Shown here in pieces: positions 23,731 through 34,226 of a stretch of DNA of 64,000 nucleotides. The notes beneath the pieces are model-generated. The model saw only the letters and a list, made by a program, of their open reading frames with translations, did no database searches and was not told the DNA's origin. The position numbers and the translations under genes are program-made. The stretch covers positions 620,001 through 684,000 of the forward strand of contig NZ_BCWX01000003.1 of NCBI RefSeq assembly GCF_001894805.1, written 5' to 3'. Position 1 is the first letter of the stretch. The number at the start of each line of letters is the position of its first letter. Source of the DNA: Rhodococcus globerulus NBRC 14531 (GTDB lineage Bacteria > Actinomycetota > Actinomycetes > Mycobacteriales > Mycobacteriaceae).

Positions 23731-25236
23731 ATGGGCGCAGAAGTTCAAGCACGAATGTTCACGAGGGCCGACCGGCGGGTGTTCCGCAAGAAGGTGCGAT
23801 TGTGCGTCGACGCCATGAAGCAGATGCTCGATCGCGGCGACTTCCGGGACGCAGTCGAGAAACCCGACCCGTTGCTGGGAATGGAGATCGAGTTCAACCT
23901 CGTAGCCGGCGACATGCTGCCGGCGATGTCCAACCTTGCAGTGCTCGACGCCATCGACGACGATGCGGTGTTTCAAACGGAGCTCGGGCAGTTCAACGTC
24001 GAGATGAATGTCGAACCTGGCCCACTGACCGGCGACAACACATTCGAGCTCGAAGAAAAACTGCGCAGTTCACTCGCGATCGCGGACGCTCGCATCCATG
24101 AGCACGACGCCGAGATGGTGATGATCGGGATGCTGCCGACGCTCCAGCTCGAGCACCTCGACCGCGAGTGGATTACCGCGAATCCGCGCTACGAATTACT
24201 CAACGAGCAGATCTTCGCAGCGCGTGGTGAAGACATCGAACTCGACGTAGAGGGTGTCGCACTTTCCGGTGGGCCAGTGGAAGTGCTACGCGCCGATACC
24301 AATTCGGTGGTTCCCGAGGCGGCCTGCACGTCGATGCAGTTGCACCTTCGGGTTTCTCCCGAAGAGTTTGCGCCGCACTGGAACGCGGCACAGTGCCTGG
24401 CCGGGCCGCAGGTGGCGCTGGCCGCCAACTCGCCATTCCTGGCAGGCAAGGCGCTGTGGCATGAATCTCGGATACCGATCTTCGAACAGGCCACGGACAC
24501 CAGAACACTCGAACTCAAGAATCAGGGAGTGCGACCACGCGTCTGGTTCGGGGAACGCTGGATACATTCGGTTCTCGATCTCTTCGAGGAGAATTCGCGA
24601 TACTTCCCGGCGCTGCTACCAGACGTCTCCGATGCGGATCCCCTGGAGGTTCTTGCGGCAGGCGGAATTCCGGAGTTGAAAGAACTCCAGATGCACAACG
24701 GAACCGTCTACCGCTGGAATCGTCCGGTGTACGACTGCTCGGATGGCAAGCCGCACTTGCGGATCGAGAATCGAGTGCTGCCGGCCGGGCCCACCGTACT
24801 CGACATCATGGCAAACGCCGCGTTCTACTACGGAACAGTGCGGGCGCTCGTCAACGCGGATCGCCCACTGTGGTCGCAGATGTCTTTCCATGCCGCAGAA
24901 GAGAACCTGCACATCGGCGCCAAGCACGGGCTGGACGCAATGCTGTACTGGCCGGGCATGGGCTGGGTCGGTGCGGACGAATTGATCCTGCGACGGCTAC
25001 TTCCCCTCGCGGACGAAGGCTTGGCCGACTTCGGGTTGTCGAGTGCAGCGCGTGAGAAGTACCTCGGCGTCATCGAAGGCCGGTGTCTCAACCGGCAAAC
25101 CGGTGCGGCGTGGCAGCGGGGACGCGTCGTCGCCGGTGAGGCCGCAGGACTCGATCGAACTGCCGCTCTCGCCGAGATGATGCGGGCATATATCGAAAAC
25201 ATGCGCAGCGGTAATCCAGTTCACTTGTGGGACTGA
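23731..25236 (+). CDS. glutamate-cysteine-ligase-family carboxylate-amine ligase
   Basis: A 501-residue enzyme. The 'LLGMEIEFNLV' segment near residue 50 is the start of the glutamate-cysteine ligase fold, and 'SMQLHLRVSPEEFAPHWNA' and 'LRIENRVLPAGPTVLDIMAN' fit the ligand and metal sites of that family. GAAGGAGGGGG precedes the ATG at 23731, which decides the start over 23701. The family joins a carboxylate to an amine with ATP. Because these actinobacteria normally use mycothiol rather than glutathione, the true substrate could be another amine; ergothioneine EgtA-type function is one option but no egt genes are near. It has no operon partner. Confidence 0.72.
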   Translation: MGAEVQARMFTRADRRVFRKKVRLCVDAMKQMLDRGDFRDAVEKPDPLLGMEIEFNLVAGDMLPAMSNLAVLDAIDDDAVFQTELGQFNVEMNVEPGPLTGDNTFELEEKLRSSLAIADARIHEHDAEMVMIGMLPTLQLEHLDREWITANPRYELLNEQIFAARGEDIELDVEGVALSGGPVEVLRADTNSVVPEAACTSMQLHLRVSPEEFAPHWNAAQCLAGPQVALAANSPFLAGKALWHESRIPIFEQATDTRTLELKNQGVRPRVWFGERWIHSVLDLFEENSRYFPALLPDVSDADPLEVLAAGGIPELKELQMHNGTVYRWNRPVYDCSDGKPHLRIENRVLPAGPTVLDIMANAAFYYGTVRALVNADRPLWSQMSFHAAEENLHIGAKHGLDAMLYWPGMGWVGADELILRRLLPLADEGLADFGLSSAAREKYLGVIEGRCLNRQTGAAWQRGRVVAGEAAGLDRTAALAEMMRAYIENMRSGNPVHLWD

Positions 25237-25270
25237 TTCGGGCTCGCTAATTCAACTCCCCATCAACAGT

Positions 25271-25292
25271 TTCGGGGACCTTGGTCATCGAA
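25271..25292. promoter_or_regulatory. possible DosR-type box upstream of the first universal stress gene
   Basis: TTCGGGGACC-TT-GGTCATCGAA is a 22-bp palindrome (8 of 10 arm positions match) 88 bases before the start codon. It resembles the TTSGGGACT...AGTCCCSAA DosR site in outline but has a longer centre. The DosR-like regulator encoded at 28604 makes this worth testing. Confidence 0.4.
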
Positions 25293-25380
25293 ACAGGGAC
25301 GGATTCGACCCGGAAACCATGTCGTAATTGCGATGGTTAGAGTGGAAGTGGCTCGATAACTTCTTACGGAAGGTGGGCAC

Positions 25381-26274
25381 ATGAGTTCACGCGAACACAA
25401 CAATGTCGTCGTCGGAATCGACGGATCGGACACCGCGTCGACCGCGCTCCGAGAAGCTGCGAAAATTGCCGCGCAGCGAGAATTGCGTCTCGATATCATT
25501 CACGCGCTCGACTTTGCGCCGTACGGATTCGGCGGCCCGTACATCGACGCGGGTGGCGTGTACGAGTGGGTGGAAGAGGCCGGAAAAGCCGTACTCGGCG
25601 ACGCCGAGAAGTTTGCCGCCGAGGTCGCCCCGACGGTCACCGTTCACACCGAGATGGCCATCGGTAGCCCGACGCAGTGGCTTCTCGAGAGTTCCGCGAA
25701 AGCCCGTCTGGTCGTCGTGGGAGCATCGTCGTCCGGAAAAGCCGCCACCGCGGTACTCGGCAACACCGCCGTCGGTGTCGCGAGCCACGGCAAGTGTCCC
25801 GTCATCGTTGTGCGCGAACGTGACGGCGTCGTACCGTCCGATGGTCCCGTCGTCGTGGGCGTAGACGGCAGTGCGCTGAGCGCGCAGGCTGTGGGTGCGG
25901 CATTCGAGGAAGCGGCGTTCCGCGGCGCAGAACTGGTAGCCGTCCACGTCTGGAGTGACCTCGGAACAGCAGCGTTCGAAGATCCCCGCGCTGCCGCGCT
26001 GGCTCCGGCATCGCTCGAGGAAGAAGAGCATGCGGTATTGAGCGAGAATCTTGCCGGATGGTCCGAGAAGTACCCTGACGTCGTGGTTCGCCGTGAGATC
26101 TACCTCGACAATCCGCGTGGACGCCTACTCGAATGGTCGGCTCGGGCGCAGCTTGTCGTCGTCGGTAGCCGAGGCCGCGGCGGATTCCGCGGAATGCTCC
26201 TTGGATCCACAAGCAACACACTGATCGCTTCCGCGCAGTGCCCGGTGATGGTGGTTCGTCCCGAAGATTCCTGA
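25381..26274 (+). CDS. universal stress protein, two Usp domains
   Basis: A 297-residue protein of two tandem Usp folds (about 5-145 and 155-295). Both begin with a VVVGIDGSD/VVVGVDGSA strand. The nucleotide-binding G-2x-G-9x-G-S/T motif is clear in the second domain (VVGSRGRGGFRGMLLGSTSN) and altered in the first (VVGASSSGKAATAVLGNTAV). Two-domain Usp proteins bind ATP and belong to the hypoxia/dormancy response in mycobacteria. GAAGG lies 9 bases before the ATG. A terminator-like hairpin follows. A paralogue lies at 27635 and a DosR-like regulator at 28604. Confidence 0.92.
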   Translation: MSSREHNNVVVGIDGSDTASTALREAAKIAAQRELRLDIIHALDFAPYGFGGPYIDAGGVYEWVEEAGKAVLGDAEKFAAEVAPTVTVHTEMAIGSPTQWLLESSAKARLVVVGASSSGKAATAVLGNTAVGVASHGKCPVIVVRERDGVVPSDGPVVVGVDGSALSAQAVGAAFEEAAFRGAELVAVHVWSDLGTAAFEDPRAAALAPASLEEEEHAVLSENLAGWSEKYPDVVVRREIYLDNPRGRLLEWSARAQLVVVGSRGRGGFRGMLLGSTSNTLIASAQCPVMVVRPEDS

Positions 26275-26297
26275 TTTCTCGATGCGCCTGTGAGAAC

Positions 26298-26336
26298 CTG
26301 CCCCGTTCATTTCGGTCACCGAATATGAACGGGGCA
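26298..26336. terminator. terminator-like hairpin after the first Usp gene
   Basis: CTGCCCCGTTCAT-TTCGG (26298-26315) pairs with CCGAATATGAACGGGGCAG (26318-26336 region) with one bulged base, giving a very stable 18-bp stem. No T-run follows, but the position directly after the stress gene suits transcription end or mRNA 3' protection. Confidence 0.75.
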
Positions 26337-26425
26337 GTCACATGAATACGGCCTCATGTTCCGTAGTGTTCAGGGGGAGGTGTGCCTGGCGCACACATGG
26401 CAATCGTGAGGATTGGGGTTAGAAC

Positions 26426-27466
26426 GTGCGCATCGGAATGGGTTTGAACTACAGCGGCGGATTCGCCGAGACTGTCGAAGAAGTCGGTGACCTCGAAAAG
26501 GCCGGTCTGGACATTGCGTTTGTCCCGGAGGCCTACTCGTTCGACGCGGTCAGCCAACTCGGATACCTGGCCGCGAAGACGACAACCATCGAACTTGCCT
26601 CCGGCATCTTCCAGATCTACACCCGCACGCCGTCGCTTACCGCGATGACTGCCGCCGGCCTCGACTTCGTCTCCAACGGACGATTTGTCATGGGCCTTGG
26701 CGCGTCCGGCCCACAGGTGATCGAAGGTTTCCACGGCGTCAAGTACGACGCCCCTCTCGGCCGTACTCGCGAGGTCGTCGAAATCTGCCGCCAGGTATGG
26801 CGTCGGGAAAAGGTTGAGTACCAGGGCAAGTACTACCAGGTGCCGCTACCCGCCGAGAAGGGAACCGGACTGGGCAAGCCGCTCAAGCTCATCAACCATC
26901 CCGTTCGTGAGCGCATCCCGATCCTCATCGCTTCCCTCGGCCCGAAGAACGTCGAACTCACCGCCGAGATCGCGGAAGGGTGGGAGCCGATTTTCTACCA
27001 CCCCGAGAAAGCAGCAAGCGTCTGGGGAGAGCCCCTCGCCAAGGGCAAGGCGAAGCGCGACCCCAGCCTCGGCGAACTGCAGGTGTACGCGTCCCCGGCG
27101 CTGGCCATCGGCGACGACGTCGACCACATGCTCGACTGGGTCCGTCCCAGCATCGCCCTCTACATCGGCGGCATGGGAGCCAAGGGAAAGAATTTCTACA
27201 ACGATCTTGCCGTCCGCTACGGCTACGCCGAAGCCGCCGAGAAGATCCAAGATCTCTACCTTGCAGGCAAAAAAGAAGAAGCCGCGGCAGCAGTGCCGGA
27301 TGACCTCGTCCGTGCAGTCTCGCTGATCGGTCCCGAAAGCTACGTCCGTGAACGCGTCGCCGCATTTGCAGAATCCGGCGTCACCACCCTCAACGTCACC
27401 CCGCTGGCGGCTGATCGTGCCGGACGTGTCGGCCTGATCGAGAAGTTCCGGAACATTTGTGATTAA
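26426..27466 (+). CDS. LLM-class F420-dependent oxidoreductase
   Basis: A 346-residue TIM-barrel flavin/F420 enzyme of the luciferase-like monooxygenase class. It starts with GTG (MRIGMGLNYSGGFAETVEEV) and shows the family's 'GRFVMGLGASGPQVIEGFHG' loop near residue 87-106 and 'IPILIASLGPKNVELTAEIA' near 155-175. Members reduce or oxidise varied substrates with coenzyme F420 in mycobacteria and rhodococci; the substrate is unknown. It sits between two universal stress genes in what looks like a redox/hypoxia locus. The palindromic element copy B begins 3 bases after its stop. Confidence 0.88.
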   Translation: MRIGMGLNYSGGFAETVEEVGDLEKAGLDIAFVPEAYSFDAVSQLGYLAAKTTTIELASGIFQIYTRTPSLTAMTAAGLDFVSNGRFVMGLGASGPQVIEGFHGVKYDAPLGRTREVVEICRQVWRREKVEYQGKYYQVPLPAEKGTGLGKPLKLINHPVRERIPILIASLGPKNVELTAEIAEGWEPIFYHPEKAASVWGEPLAKGKAKRDPSLGELQVYASPALAIGDDVDHMLDWVRPSIALYIGGMGAKGKNFYNDLAVRYGYAEAAEKIQDLYLAGKKEEAAAAVPDDLVRAVSLIGPESYVRERVAAFAESGVTTLNVTPLAADRAGRVGLIEKFRNICD

Positions 27467-27468
27467 CC

Positions 27469-27514
27469 GCTGTGCGCCTTTATTAACCCCCCGCGGTTAA
27501 TAAAGGCGCACAGC
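27469..27514. repeat. 46-bp palindromic element, copy B (perfect arms)
   Basis: Arms of 20 bp at 27469-27488 and 27495-27514 are exact reverse complements around loop CCCCGC. The arm reads GCTGTGCGCCTTTATTAACC. It is nearly identical to copy A at 11102-11147 and shares the outer CTGTGCGCCTTT with copy C at 39639-39686. It directly follows the LLM gene and may end its transcript. Confidence 0.9.
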
Positions 27515-27524
27515 AGATGTCCGA

Positions 27525-27596
27525 TTCGGGACCCGCCGTAGCGGATAAAACGTATTTATCGCACTTGGGCAATAGTGTGGGAGCAATAGTGTGGAG
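27525..27596 (+). promoter_or_regulatory. leader of the second Usp gene: TTCGGGACC half-site and 14-bp tandem repeat
   Basis: TTCGGGACC at 27525-27533 looks like one half of a DosR box; no good second half is present. GCGGATAAA/TTTATCGC at 27541-27561 form a small hairpin. GCAATAGTGTGGGA and GCAATAGTGTGGAG stand in tandem at 27569-27582 and 27583-27596, ahead of the start codon by about 40 bases. These are visible patterns; their functions are not shown. Confidence 0.35.
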
Positions 27597-27634
27597 GCAG
27601 ATAGAGTTCTGTAGTCGATCCTGAAGGGACGAAA

Positions 27635-28528
27635 ATGAGTGCAATCCAACCGGTTGTCGTAGCTGTGGACGGTTCCGAGGCGGCGTCGTCGGCCGTTGTG
27701 TGGGCCGCACGCACCGCCGCTGTGTTGGGGCGTCCGCTGCATATTGCAACGGTGGTGCACATTCCGGCCTTCTATTATTCCGAGCCGTATCTGGCCGAGA
27801 GTTTCAAGGACGAACTGCGACGCACTGCTCGTGCCAGACTCGACAGCGCCAAGATCCTGGCCCACCAGAGTGTCGACGGTGATCTCGAAGTAGTCACCGA
27901 ACAACTCGACGGCAGTGTCTCCGATTCATTGATCGAATTGTCCAAACGCGCATACATGGTTGCCGTAGGTCCGCGTGGGCACGGCGAATTCACCGGACTT
28001 GTCGTCGGTTCGGTGACGGTATCGATTGTCTCGCACGGTGAATCGCCCGTGGCAGTCGTGCGCGGGCGGACACTGGACGGTCAGCCGCCCACTCAGGGAC
28101 CGGTTGTTGTCGGTGTCGACGGCTCCGAAAACAGCATCGAGGCCATCGAGCATGCATTCGAGCAGGCGTCGGCGCGCGGCGCCACGCTGATCGCCGTCAA
28201 CGTGTGGAGCGACGTGAGTGTGCAGCCTTCACTGGGCGCCACTCCGGACGACCCGTTGTGGAGCAGCATCCAGACCGGCGAAGAAGTAGTTCTGGCAGAG
28301 CAGTTGGCCGGATTCACCGAGCGATACCCAGACGTTGTGGTCGAGCGTGTAGTAGCGCGCGATCGCCCGGTGCGGGTTTTGAGCGAGTATGCCGAGACTG
28401 CGCAGTTGGTGGTGGTCGGTAGCCGCGGACGTGGTGGCTTCACCGGAATGCTTCTGGGCTCGACGAGTCGCGCACTTCTGCACACCGCAGATTGCCCCGT
28501 GTTGATCGTGCGCCACAGCAAGAACTGA
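27635..28528 (+). CDS. universal stress protein, two Usp domains (paralogue)
   Basis: A 297-residue tandem Usp protein of the same length and plan as the one at 25381. Domain 1 (about 5-145) has 'AVGPRGHGEFTGLVVGSVTV'; domain 2 (about 150-296) has the standard ATP motif VVGSRGRGGFTGMLLGSTSR. Domain 2 starts VVVGVDGSEN. Expression under low oxygen through DosR is expected from mycobacterial relatives and from the regulator gene that follows 75 bases later on the same strand. GAAGGGAC precedes the ATG. Confidence 0.92.
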   Translation: MSAIQPVVVAVDGSEAASSAVVWAARTAAVLGRPLHIATVVHIPAFYYSEPYLAESFKDELRRTARARLDSAKILAHQSVDGDLEVVTEQLDGSVSDSLIELSKRAYMVAVGPRGHGEFTGLVVGSVTVSIVSHGESPVAVVRGRTLDGQPPTQGPVVVGVDGSENSIEAIEHAFEQASARGATLIAVNVWSDVSVQPSLGATPDDPLWSSIQTGEEVVLAEQLAGFTERYPDVVVERVVARDRPVRVLSEYAETAQLVVVGSRGRGGFTGMLLGSTSRALLHTADCPVLIVRHSKN

Positions 28529-28603
28529 CACGGCTGGAACTGACACTCGTCAACTGACACCACAGTTGTTTCGATCGGCAATAGATTCTTGAAAGAGGCT
28601 TAG

Positions 28604-29236
28604 ATGACTACGCGCGTGTTCCTGGTCGACGATCACGAGATCGTCCGACGCGGACTGTTCGATCTGCTCGGCGGCGTCGAGGATTTCGAGGTGGTCGGGG
28701 AAGCGTCGTCGGTAGGGGAGGCGATGGCCGTTATCCCCAAGAGCAATGTCGATGTCGCGGTTCTGGACGTGCGACTGGCCGACGGCAACGGCGTTGAATT
28801 GTGTCGCGACCTTCGCTCGATGCTGCCGAACCTGCGGTGCCTGATGTTGACCTCGTATGCGGACGACGAAGCGCTGCTCGACGCCATCATGGCGGGCGCG
28901 TCCGGCTTTGTGCTGAAGCAGATTCTGGGCACGGATCTTGTTGCGGCGGTACGCACCGTCGGCTTGGGTGGATCGCTGCTCGACAGCCGCGCCACCGAAG
29001 CGTTGATGGCGCGAATCCGCAGCGAACGCACCGCAGATCCGCTGGCGGAACTCTCCGATCAGGAACGCGCGGTATTCGACCTCATCGGTGAGGGCCTGAC
29101 CAATCGAGAGATCGGCGCGAGGCTGTTCCTCGCCGAGAAGACGGTCAAGAACTACGTGACCCGTTTGCTCTCGAAGCTGGGTATGCAGCGCAGGACTCAG
29201 GCTGCCGTGCTGGCAACCGAGCTGCGCAACAAGTAG
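28604..29236 (+). CDS. NarL/FixJ-family response regulator, DosR(DevR)-like
   Basis: A 210-residue regulator. The receiver domain (about 1-120) has the DDH acidic pair, phospho-Asp in [11 protein letters not shown] and the Lys in FVLKQ. The LuxR-type helix-turn-helix (about 145-205) reads '[21 protein letters not shown]' region then [18 protein letters not shown], close to DosR, including the 'MQRRTQAA' end. DosR switches on dormancy genes under hypoxia or NO. It probably follows the Usp gene in one transcript. The convergent kinase gene, which ends one base away, is the likely partner but is frameshifted. Confidence 0.88.
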   Translation: MTTRVFLVDDHEIVRRGLFDLLGGVEDFEVVGEASSVGEAMAVIPKSNVDVAVLDVRLADGNGVELCRDLRSMLPNLRCLMLTSYADDEALLDAIMAGASGFVLKQILGTDLVAAVRTVGLGGSLLDSRATEALMARIRSERTADPLAELSDQERAVFDLIGEGLTNREIGARLFLAEKTVKNYVTRLLSKLGMQRRTQAAVLATELRNK

Positions 29237-29237
29237 T

Positions 29238-30904
<1,667 letters not shown>

Positions 30905-30931
30905 GCTCGAAGCATATCGCTCCCAGTGTGG

Positions 30932-31636
30932 TCACTCTTGGCGAGATCGGCCGTCCCACCACTGCTTCCAGTGATGTTCGATCTCGTCGAACTCGTCCGC
31001 GCTGAGATCGTAAGTGGCCAGAATGATCTGGAGTTCCTGCTGGGCGCGGTACGGAACCGTCGGCTTTGCCGCGACGACCAATAGTCCGGGACCAAGGTCT
31101 TCGATTGTCACTCCTGTTTGCAGCGAGCTGACGAAGTCGACAATGCCGTCGGCGTAGTCGCCGGGAGCAAGCGTGGCGGTGTAACGCCCGCCGGCTTCCA
31201 CAGGAAGGGACGAGGCTCCGAGGATCGAGGCTGCGGATTCACCCGGAATCAGTGGGCCGTCGAGGTAAATCGTTCTGCGCTCGGCCAATCCGTGATGTTC
31301 GACGCCGAACTTCAAGAAGTGCAGAAATGTGGTCCAGCCCTCCGTGATGTCCTCGTACCATTCGTCGTCGGGCACCTGCGGCGGACGCGTCATCCGGACA
31401 ATGGTTCTGCCGCCCTGGTCGATCAAGGCGAAGCGATCACCGTTACCCAGTTCGAGGGTGTGTGCGTCAGGGTCTGCGACCGCGGTGCCGTAGATCTGGG
31501 TGATTTCGTCGTCGAGTCCGTCGTAGTCCCACCCGAACCAGCGCCGAATCAGCGAAGGATCGCGCAGCGCCGGCCACAGCACGGACGGCGCTGCTGCGAT
31601 GGACACTTCGATCACCGTTTCGTTCACGGAGAACAC
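30932..31636 (-). CDS. SRPBCC (AHSA1/START-like) domain protein
   Basis: A 234-residue soluble protein beginning MFSVNETVIEVSIAAAPSVL, with 'PSVLWPALRDPSLIRRWFGWDYDGL' typical of SRPBCC/Aha1-like ligand-binding folds in the first 150 residues ('EGWTTFLHFLKFGVEHHG' closes it). The last 80 residues form a second, less familiar part ending 'HWKQWWDGRSRQE'. Members bind hydrophobic ligands or assist stress responses; this one has no known ligand. It lies 27 bases upstream of the kinase gene on the same strand, so the two may be co-transcribed. Confidence 0.75.
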   Translation of the reverse strand: MFSVNETVIEVSIAAAPSVLWPALRDPSLIRRWFGWDYDGLDDEITQIYGTAVADPDAHTLELGNGDRFALIDQGGRTIVRMTRPPQVPDDEWYEDITEGWTTFLHFLKFGVEHHGLAERRTIYLDGPLIPGESAASILGASSLPVEAGGRYTATLAPGDYADGIVDFVSSLQTGVTIEDLGPGLLVVAAKPTVPYRAQQELQIILATYDLSADEFDEIEHHWKQWWDGRSRQE

Positions 31637-31657
31637 GCTACCGGGATCAACCGTCGG

Positions 31658-31990
31658 TCAGCCCTTCATAGCGACTGTCAGCAGAAAAGCAACGTCCTCG
31701 AGCGCTTCGACACTGTGCCGGTGGGCCGGAATGGTGAGGAAATCGCCAGTCGACCCTTTCCATTCGTCGCTACCGCACACGAGATTGAGTTTCCCACTCA
31801 GGACCAACAGCGTTGCTTCGCCGGGACTGTCGTGTTCAGCGAGGCTCTTGCCGGCGCTCAGCGCGATCACGGTCTGTCGCAGGCTGCGTTGGTGGCCACC
31901 ATAGACGGTTTGTGAACTACGACCGCTGGTTGCCGACGCAGCCAGTTTCAATTGTTGACGGGCGAGGGCTGTCAGTGACTTCTTGTCCAT
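31658..31990 (-). CDS. single-domain cupin protein
   Basis: A 110-residue protein with a short N-terminal helix (MDKKSLTALARQQLKLA) and one cupin barrel: 'GKSLAEHDSPGEATLLVLSG' then 'GDFLTIPAHRHSVEALEDV'. The residues usually binding metal are reduced: one His-Asp pair in the first motif and His-x-His in the second. GAGAGG lies ahead of the ATG at 31990; a longer open frame is rejected. It may bind a small ligand or act as a regulator domain; there is no clear substrate. It stands 21 bases upstream of the SRPBCC gene in the same direction. Confidence 0.8.
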   Translation of the reverse strand: MDKKSLTALARQQLKLAASATSGRSSQTVYGGHQRSLRQTVIALSAGKSLAEHDSPGEATLLVLSGKLNLVCGSDEWKGSTGDFLTIPAHRHSVEALEDVAFLLTVAMKG

Positions 31991-32076
31991 CGAAGACCTC
32001 TCGGGTAGCGCGATCATCTCGGTTTCTCGAGTATGACCGACAGGCTGGTGAGGTGCCTCGTTATTGGCGGAAGTGG

Positions 32077-32568
32077 TCAGCGAGTGTATTCGAGCCAGCG
32101 GAAGCGCAACCCGGTCTTCTCCGACGTGTGCCAGGGCTCGTCGGACGTGAGGTTCCAATCGGGGCCGATCTCGGGAGCAAAGGCCTCGCCGGTGATATCG
32201 AGATCGATCTCGGTCACCAAGAGACGCGTCGCGAATGGCAGTGCAGCCGAATATATTTGCCCTCCGCCGACAACAAAGAGGTCGCCGTCAGGCAATGCCA
32301 ACGCCTCGTCGAGGCTGTGTGCGGCTTCGGCTCCGTCCGCTGCCCACTCCGAATCGCGGGTGACAACGATATTGCGGCGCCCACTGAACGGCCGGAACTT
32401 GGGTGGAATGGAATCCCAGGTCAACCGGCCCATGATCACCGGATGCCCCATGGTGACTCGCTTGAAGTAGGCCATGTCCTCCGGCAGTCGCCACGGAATC
32501 GTGTTGCCTGCACCGATGACACCATTGTTCGCCTGAGCCCAGATGAGGGTGACTGCGCGATCATTCAT
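32077..32568 (-). CDS. folA: dihydrofolate reductase
   Basis: A 163-residue DHFR. Family features in order: 'TLIWAQANNGVIGAGNTIPWRLPEDMAYFK' (Asp/Glu27 region: the acid is in LPEDM), 'HPVIMGRLTWDSIP', 'GRRNIVVTRD', 'LFVVGGGQIYSAALP' (NADPH loop) and the final strand. It reduces dihydrofolate to tetrahydrofolate with NADPH. It starts two bases after the thyA stop, so the two are co-translated; thymidylate synthase makes the dihydrofolate that this enzyme recycles. Confidence 0.95.
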   Translation of the reverse strand: MNDRAVTLIWAQANNGVIGAGNTIPWRLPEDMAYFKRVTMGHPVIMGRLTWDSIPPKFRPFSGRRNIVVTRDSEWAADGAEAAHSLDEALALPDGDLFVVGGGQIYSAALPFATRLLVTEIDLDITGEAFAPEIGPDWNLTSDEPWHTSEKTGLRFRWLEYTR

Positions 32569-32570
32569 GA

Positions 32571-33371
32571 TCAGACCGCGACCGGAGCCTTGATAGCAGG
32601 ATGGTGCTGGTAACCGACTAATTCGACATCCTCGAAGGTGTAATCGAAGATGGAATCGCGCTTGTTCAGTTTCAGAATCGGAAGGTCGAGCGGGGTCCGG
32701 CTGAGTTGTTCGGTGACCTGATCGACGTGGTTGTCGTAGATATGGCAGTCGCCGCCGGTCCAGATGAATTCGCCGACGTCGAGACCGGCCTGCTGCGCCA
32801 TCATGTGTGTGAGCAGGGCGTAACTGGCGATGTTGAAGGGAACACCCAGGAACATGTCGGCACTGCGCTGATACAACTGGCACGAGAGTTTGCCGTCGGC
32901 GACGTAGAACTGGAAAAACGCGTGGCACGGTGCGAGCGCCATCTGCGGAATGTCGGCGACGTTCCACGCGGAGACGATGATCCGACGCGAATCAGGGTTG
33001 GATCGCAAGGTTTCGAGAGTTTGCGTGATCTGGTCGATGTGCTCACCCGACGGGGTGGGCCAACTGCGCCACTGGACGCCGTAGACCGGGCCCAGTTCAC
33101 CGTTCTCGTCGGCCCACTCGTCCCAGATGGAGACGCCGTGTTCATGTAGCCACGCCACGTTGGAGTCGCCGCGCAAGAACCACAACAGTTCGTTGACAAT
33201 CGACTTGAGGTGCACCTTCTTGGTGGTGACCAGGGGGAAACCGTCGGCAAGATCGAATCGCATCTGGTGACCGAAGATGCTGCGAGTGCCGGTGCCGGTG
33301 CGATCGGCTTTGGGGGTGCCGGTCTCCATCACGAGTTTCAACAGGTCTTCATATGCGGTGGAGACAGTCAC
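32571..33371 (-). CDS. thyA: thymidylate synthase ThyA
   Basis: A 266-residue ThyA, near the E. coli length of 264. The catalytic Cys is in '[14 protein letters not shown]', the dUMP-binding block is [19 protein letters not shown] and the folate-site end is '[13 protein letters not shown]'. It methylates dUMP to dTMP using methylene-tetrahydrofolate. I chose GTG at 33369-33371 ([12 protein letters not shown]); the open frame continues to 33482 but crosses the promoter region. It heads the thyA-folA operon and is divergent from cobF, 37 bases away. Confidence 0.95.
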   Translation of the reverse strand: MTVSTAYEDLLKLVMETGTPKADRTGTGTRSIFGHQMRFDLADGFPLVTTKKVHLKSIVNELLWFLRGDSNVAWLHEHGVSIWDEWADENGELGPVYGVQWRSWPTPSGEHIDQITQTLETLRSNPDSRRIIVSAWNVADIPQMALAPCHAFFQFYVADGKLSCQLYQRSADMFLGVPFNIASYALLTHMMAQQAGLDVGEFIWTGGDCHIYDNHVDQVTEQLSRTPLDLPILKLNKRDSIFDYTFEDVELVGYQHHPAIKAPVAV

Positions 33372-33408
33372 GGGACACAGTCTAGGGCACGCACGATAGC
33401 CTCGTTCA

Positions 33409-34149
33409 ATGCGTGAACTCCTCGTGATCGGCGTCGGCGCCGGTGACCCCGACCAAGTGACGATCCAAGCTGTCAAGGCCATGAACAGGGCCGATACGTT
33501 CTTTGTGATCGGTAAGGGGAGTGAGAAGCAGGATCTCGTCGACTTGAGAACCGGGATTCTCGAAGAACATGTGACCGGTGAATACCGCGTCGTCGAGATA
33601 ACCGATCCCCCGAGAGATCGGACACCTTCGGACTACGAAGGTGTTGTCGACGACTGGCATGACCGTCGAGCGTCGATCTTCGAGGAAGAGTTTTCGGCCG
33701 AAGCCGGAGTCGGCGCGATATTGGTATGGGGTGACCCGTCGCTCTACGACAGCACCTTGCGCATCGTCGAACGAGTGCTTGCGCGCGGCAACGTCACATT
33801 CGACTACACGGTAATTCCCGGTGTCACGAGTGTGCAGTCTTTGGCGGCGCAGCACCGCATCGTGCTCAACCGCATCGGCGAATCGATACACATCACCACT
33901 GGGCGCAAGCTCGCCGAAGGATTGCCGGACGGCATCGACAACGCCGTCGTGATGCTTGACGCGCACTGCACGTTTACCGAGGTTGCCGGGGATGACGTGG
34001 AAATCTGGTGGGGCGCGTACCTGGGCACACCGGACGAAGTGTTGATTGCCGGGAACCTGCGTGAGGTAGAAGACGACATCGTGCGTGTGCGGGCGGAATT
34101 GCGTGAGAAGCACGGCTGGATCATGGATACGTATCTCGTTCGTCGCTAG
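33409..34149 (+). CDS. cobF: precorrin-6A synthase (deacetylating), CobF
   Basis: A 246-residue SAM-dependent tetrapyrrole methylase. The GVGAGDP loop near residue 8-14 and the '[20 protein letters not shown]' block near 105-124 are shared by CobF-type enzymes, and '[17 protein letters not shown]' follows. CobF methylates C-1 of precorrin-5 and removes the acetyl group in the aerobic cobalamin pathway. No other cob gene lies in the window, so it is a stand-alone member. The ATG at 33409 leaves only 37 bases to the thyA start, so the promoters overlap. Confidence 0.9.
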   Translation: MRELLVIGVGAGDPDQVTIQAVKAMNRADTFFVIGKGSEKQDLVDLRTGILEEHVTGEYRVVEITDPPRDRTPSDYEGVVDDWHDRRASIFEEEFSAEAGVGAILVWGDPSLYDSTLRIVERVLARGNVTFDYTVIPGVTSVQSLAAQHRIVLNRIGESIHITTGRKLAEGLPDGIDNAVVMLDAHCTFTEVAGDDVEIWWGAYLGTPDEVLIAGNLREVEDDIVRVRAELREKHGWIMDTYLVRR

Positions 34150-34226
34150 ACCGCCGCGCTGCAGGCGGTAAGTATTTACCCAGGTGAAGTGCAACTGTCG
34201 GCGGACCGGCACCCTATGATTTGCCC

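Noticed and set aside
32077..32967. 296-codon frame extending folA
   Set aside because: The upstream part is thyA read in another frame; ATG 32568 begins the DHFR fold.
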